Translations under genes and position numbers: made by a program
The notes under the pieces: model-generated
The model's database searches: none
What the model saw: only the letters and a program-made list of their open reading frames with translations
Told to the model about the DNA's origin: nothing
Part shown: positions 37,480-40,612 of the stretch, piece after piece
Numbering within the stretch: position 1 is the first letter of the stretch
How the letters are laid out: the number at the start of each line of letters is the position of its first letter
Origin: an uncultured Pelagibacteraceae bacterium
GTDB lineage: Bacteria > Pseudomonadota > Alphaproteobacteria > Pelagibacterales > Pelagibacteraceae
Reading direction: 5' to 3'
Length of the DNA: 40,612 nucleotides
NCBI GenBank assembly: GCA_902564785.1
Contig: CACFCI010000008.1
Coordinates: 1 to 40,612 of the forward strand

Positions 37480-38552
37480 TATAATTGAACTCCAGCACCT
37501 TTAAGAAAAGCTGCATCTTCATCTAAAGGCCATCTAGGTTTTGCTGGATAATCTAAATTATTAAATTGATTTATTTTAAATTTTTCCAAACCCACCATTG
37601 CAATCATTGCTGCATTATCTCCACAAAACTCTATAGGAGGAAAAATATTTTTATAATTATTTTCTTCACATAAATTTATTAACGTAGACCTAATTTTTTT
37701 ATTTGCCGCAACCCCTCCAGCAATAACGAAAATTTTTTCATTTAATTTATTTATTTTTTCAAATTCAGTAAATGCAATCTTTGTTTTTTTATATAAAATT
37801 TCCTCAATTGTTTTTTGAAAAGATGCTGCAAGATCATATTTATCTTGTTCTGATTTAATTGTTTTGCTTATCTTCAACACAGCAGTTTTTAGACCTGCAA
37901 AAGAAAGATTGCATCCTCCTTTGCTGAAAATTGGTTTTGGTAAATCATATTTTTCTGGATCACCTTTTTTAGCTAAAATTTCTATTTGAGGTCCTCCTGG
38001 AAATTCTATTCCTAAAAGTTTTGCCGTTTTGTCAAACGCCTCACCTAATGCATCATCAATAGTTGTTCCTAATCTTTTATATTTACCAAGATTCTGAACA
38101 CTTAAATATTGTGAATGCCCACCTGAAATTAAAAGAAGTAAATATGGATAATTTAAATTTGTATTTAGTTTTGGACTTAAAGCATGTCCCTCTAAATGAT
38201 TAACAGCAATAAAAGGTTTATTCATTGCTGTTGCGAAGGCTTTACCAAAACTTAACCCGACTGATAGACAAACAATTAATCCAGGACCAGCGGTAGAAGC
38301 AACCGCATCTATTTCTTCAATTTTTCTTCCACTTTCATTAACAGCTTTTTTGACAATCCAATCAATTTTTTGAATGTGTGAACGTGCTGCTAGTTCAGGA
38401 ACTACACCACCAAACTCCCTATGAACCTCCACTTGGCTAGAAACAATATTAGACAAAACTACCGGGAATCCTTCTTCATTTTCAGTTATTAAAGAAGCTG
38501 CAGTTTCATCACAACTAGATTCTATTCCAAGAATTAAGGGTTTTTTGCTCAT
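37479..38552 (-). CDS. tsaD: tRNA N6-threonylcarbamoyladenosine transferase TsaD
   Basis: 357 residues. ILGIESSCDETAASLI at the N-terminus, metal ligands H119 and H123 in NHLEGHALSP, LLLISGGHSQ, and FCGDNAAMIAMVGLE near the C-terminus are all diagnostic. It transfers the threonylcarbamoyl group to A37 of ANN-decoding tRNAs, with TsaB and TsaE. It is divergent from hemC with 55 bases between, a known alphaproteobacterial arrangement. Confidence 0.98.
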   Translation of the reverse strand: MSKKPLILGIESSCDETAASLITENEEGFPVVLSNIVSSQVEVHREFGGVVPELAARSHIQKIDWIVKKAVNESGRKIEEIDAVASTAGPGLIVCLSVGLSFGKAFATAMNKPFIAVNHLEGHALSPKLNTNLNYPYLLLLISGGHSQYLSVQNLGKYKRLGTTIDDALGEAFDKTAKLLGIEFPGGPQIEILAKKGDPEKYDLPKPIFSKGGCNLSFAGLKTAVLKISKTIKSEQDKYDLAASFQKTIEEILYKKTKIAFTEFEKINKLNEKIFVIAGGVAANKKIRSTLINLCEENNYKNIFPPIEFCGDNAAMIAMVGLEKFKINQFNNLDYPAKPRWPLDEDAAFLKGAGVQL

Positions 38553-38607
38553 TCAAATAGTTTTTAATAATTGTACAATCTTAATACAAGTAAGAAATAA
38601 ATTTTTT

Positions 38608-39525
38608 ATGAGTAAAAAAATAATAATTGGATCTAGAGGTAGCAATCTTGCTTTACTTTATGCTCAGCAAGCAAAAGATAAAATTATTGAAAATACTAAC
38701 CTTAGTAATGATGATATTTTAATTAAATCAATTACAACTAAAGGTGACCAAGTTCAGGATACAAGATTATCAGAAATTGGTGGCAAAGGTTTATTTTCTA
38801 GCAACATTGAAAAAGAACTTCAGTTAAAAAAAATTGATTTTGCGGTTCATGCACTGAAAGATATGCCAGCTAATGAGACAGAAGGATTAAGGACAGATTC
38901 TTTTCTTGAAAGAAATGATCCTAGGGAGATTTTAATTACAAAGGATAAAAAGAAACTTAAAGACTTAGATTACGAGGCGATTGTTGGAACCTCATCATAC
39001 AGACGAGAATTTCAAATAAAAAAAATTAGACAAGATTTAAACTGTAAATTAATTAGAGGAAATGTAGATACTAGAATTAGAAAATTAAATGATGGAATGT
39101 ATGATGCAATTATATTATCTTACGCAGGTATCAAATTTTTAAAATTTGAAAATGAAATTTCAGAAATTTTTTCAGTTAAAGAAATAATTCCTAGCGCAGG
39201 ACAAGGTATAATTGCTCTACAATGCAGGGATAATGATGACGAGATAATTTCTATTTTAAATAAAATTAACCATGAGGAAACATTTAAAAGAGCAAACCTT
39301 GAGAGAAATATTTTAAAAGTTTTAGATGGAGATTGTGAAACAGCAATTGGTGCTCATTCTGTAGTTGATGGAGATAAGATTATAGTGGAGGCTGAACTTT
39401 TTTCTTTAGATGGTAAACAAAGGTTTTATGAAAAAAAAATTGGTAATTTGAATGAATTTAAAGAAATTGGTAAAGAGATTGGAATACTTTTAAAAACAAA
39501 ATCAAACAATTCATATAGAAGATAG
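38608..39525 (+). CDS. hemC: hydroxymethylbilane synthase (porphobilinogen deaminase)
   Basis: 305 residues from ATG 38608; an in-frame upstream start at 38545 would lie inside the end of tsaD's start region and is unlikely. IIIGSRGSNLALLYA, FAVHALKDMPA (catalytic aspartate), and the dipyrromethane-cofactor cysteine C243 in VLDGDCETAIGAH are present. It joins four porphobilinogens. One base separates it from hemD. Confidence 0.97.
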   Translation: MSKKIIIGSRGSNLALLYAQQAKDKIIENTNLSNDDILIKSITTKGDQVQDTRLSEIGGKGLFSSNIEKELQLKKIDFAVHALKDMPANETEGLRTDSFLERNDPREILITKDKKKLKDLDYEAIVGTSSYRREFQIKKIRQDLNCKLIRGNVDTRIRKLNDGMYDAIILSYAGIKFLKFENEISEIFSVKEIIPSAGQGIIALQCRDNDDEIISILNKINHEETFKRANLERNILKVLDGDCETAIGAHSVVDGDKIIVEAELFSLDGKQRFYEKKIGNLNEFKEIGKEIGILLKTKSNNSYRR

Positions 39526-39526
39526 T

Positions 39527-40225
39527 ATGCATATTTTATTAACTAGACCATTGGAAGATTGTTCTGAAATGATATTGAAATTTCAATCATTAGGACATCA
39601 AGTCTCTCACCTTCCATTAATAAGAATTGAAAAAGTTAATTATGAAGAAATTAACTTTTCTGAATATGGTGGAATTGTTTTCACTAGTGCAAATGCAGTA
39701 AAATTCTTAAACACAGAAAGATTAGATAAAAACATTAAATGTTTTTGTGTTGGTAACGTTACAGAAAATAAAGCAAGAAGTGTTGGTTTTCAAAATACAA
39801 TTGCAGCTGAAGGAAATGTCACAAACTTAAAGGAGTTAATAATACAAAGTTATGAGTCTAAAAATAAAGAATTACTTTACGTTAGTGGTGAAATAATATC
39901 GGTTGATTTAGATCAACAGTTATTAAGTGAAGGTTTTAGGGTAAAAAGAATTATTAATTATAGAGTAGATCATAACCAAAAATTTGATGAGAATTTTGTC
40001 AATGAATTAAAATTAAATATGCCTGATATGGTCTATGTTTACTCTCAAAATAGTGCATTAAGTTTTTTAAATTTCATAAAGATTTACCAAACCGAAAATT
40101 TATGGATGAATACTAATTTGATGTGTATAGGCGAAAAAGCCTCGTCAATATTGAACGAAATCAAATGGAAAAAGATTTTTCTTTTTAATCCTGGAGAAGA
40201 GGAGTTTTTGTTATATAAAATTTAA
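39527..40225 (+). CDS. hemD: uroporphyrinogen III synthase
   Basis: 232 residues. The family is poorly conserved, but ILLTRPLEDC at the start, GGIVFTSANAVKFL, and the second-half pattern PDMVYVYSQNSALSFLNFI fit HemD. It closes and inverts ring D of hydroxymethylbilane to uroporphyrinogen III, the substrate for HemE. The place directly after hemC makes the identity reliable. Confidence 0.9.
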   Translation: MHILLTRPLEDCSEMILKFQSLGHQVSHLPLIRIEKVNYEEINFSEYGGIVFTSANAVKFLNTERLDKNIKCFCVGNVTENKARSVGFQNTIAAEGNVTNLKELIIQSYESKNKELLYVSGEIISVDLDQQLLSEGFRVKRIINYRVDHNQKFDENFVNELKLNMPDMVYVYSQNSALSFLNFIKIYQTENLWMNTNLMCIGEKASSILNEIKWKKIFLFNPGEEEFLLYKI

Positions 40226-40227
40226 AA

Positions 40228-40612
40228 ATGGAATTAATTAATAATTTTTCTGAGATATTTTTATCAGTATGGAATAAAGGAATTCTTGGTGTTGATATTT
40301 TTCAGATAATAATTGGTATTGGAATATTTTTACTATTCTTAATTTTTAGAGGCCTAATAAGCAAATTAGTTATTAAAAAATTAGAAATTATCTCGAAAAG
40401 AACAACGAATAAATTAGATGATACTTTTGTTCAATCACTTGTAGGCCCAGCAAGATTTTTACCAATTGTATTAGGATTTTTTATTGCAAGTTACTACATG
40501 ACTTTCTCAATAGAGGGAAGAGAAGTGGTAGATACAATTAATAGAACTCTGATTACTATTTTAATTTTTTGGATAATTCATCAAATCATAGAACCCATCT
40601 CATACATACTAA
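40228..40612 (+). CDS. MscS-family mechanosensitive channel, N-terminal part
   Basis: Partial: 128 codons are present and the gene continues past the window end. The ATG is two bases after the hemD stop. It starts MELINNFSEIFLSVWNKGIL; one helix (about 26-42) is followed by KLEIISKRTTNKLDDTFVQS, a charged stretch with the L-D-D pattern typical of small MscS proteins, then helices at about 75-92 and 102-120. The conserved pore helix and beta domain would come next, outside the window. Such channels release solutes after osmotic downshock. Confidence 0.78.
   Translation, partial: MELINNFSEIFLSVWNKGILGVDIFQIIIGIGIFLLFLIFRGLISKLVIKKLEIISKRTTNKLDDTFVQSLVGPARFLPIVLGFFIASYYMTFSIEGREVVDTINRTLITILIFWIIHQIIEPISYIL

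Overview
The window is gene-dense, A+T-rich (roughly 70 % or more, judged by eye) bacterial chromosome. Gene content and order point to an alphaproteobacterium of the SAR11/Pelagibacter type: streamlined, poly-A-rich coding, many start/stop overlaps, almost no spacers. I count 45 protein genes (two cut by the window ends: rsmG on the left and an MscS-like channel on the right) and one tRNA. I see no rRNA, insertion sequence, phage or CRISPR array.

Left part (1-9532) is the classic origin-flanking block of alphaproteobacteria, read leftwards: hemE-hemH-hemJ-rho-[insert]-mnmE-mnmG-rsmG. A perfect 16-bp parS palindrome lies inside rsmG, and parA/parB would be expected just beyond base 1. The insert is a TPR/O-GlcNAc-transferase-like gene on the opposite strand. 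The hemE-ppsR intergenic region (9533-9798) is the position of the replication origin in Caulobacter and Rickettsia. It carries DnaA-box-like sites and a perfect inverted repeat, and I propose it as oriC.

Right of the origin the genes run away from it: ppsR-maf-aroE-coaE-dnaQ. Then come secB/fxsA (minus), a Tim44-domain protein and an Smr protein (plus), hslVU (minus), and a histidine operon hisB-hisH-X-hisA-hisF-hisE with a HIT hydrolase and an acetyltransferase attached. X is an unrecognised exported protein.

From 21.5 to 32 kb: ftsK-lolA, a divergent UbiH/Coq6-type hydroxylase, a Lon-N-domain protein, a TPR-sulfotransferase, tRNA-Gly(GCC) followed after 11 bases by a pterin dehydratase gene, then purH, a heparinase-II/III-like gene, rpe and a YggT-like membrane protein. 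From 32 to 40.6 kb: a two-component Na+/solute symporter (large subunit plus DUF4212 small subunit) and acetyl-CoA synthetase, which together suggest acetate or short-acid scavenging; an EVE protein and tsaD; then hemC-hemD (tetrapyrrole synthesis, complementing hemE/H/J at the other end) and the truncated MscS gene.

Most of the window is ordinary core genome. The points most worth a second look are the putative oriC with nearby parS, a 48-residue histone-like basic tail on acetyl-CoA synthetase, the inserted TPR-glycosyltransferase, the near-leaderless divergent promoters between hslV and hisB, and the orphan exported protein inside the his operon. I found no convincing evidence of a wholly new multi-gene system.
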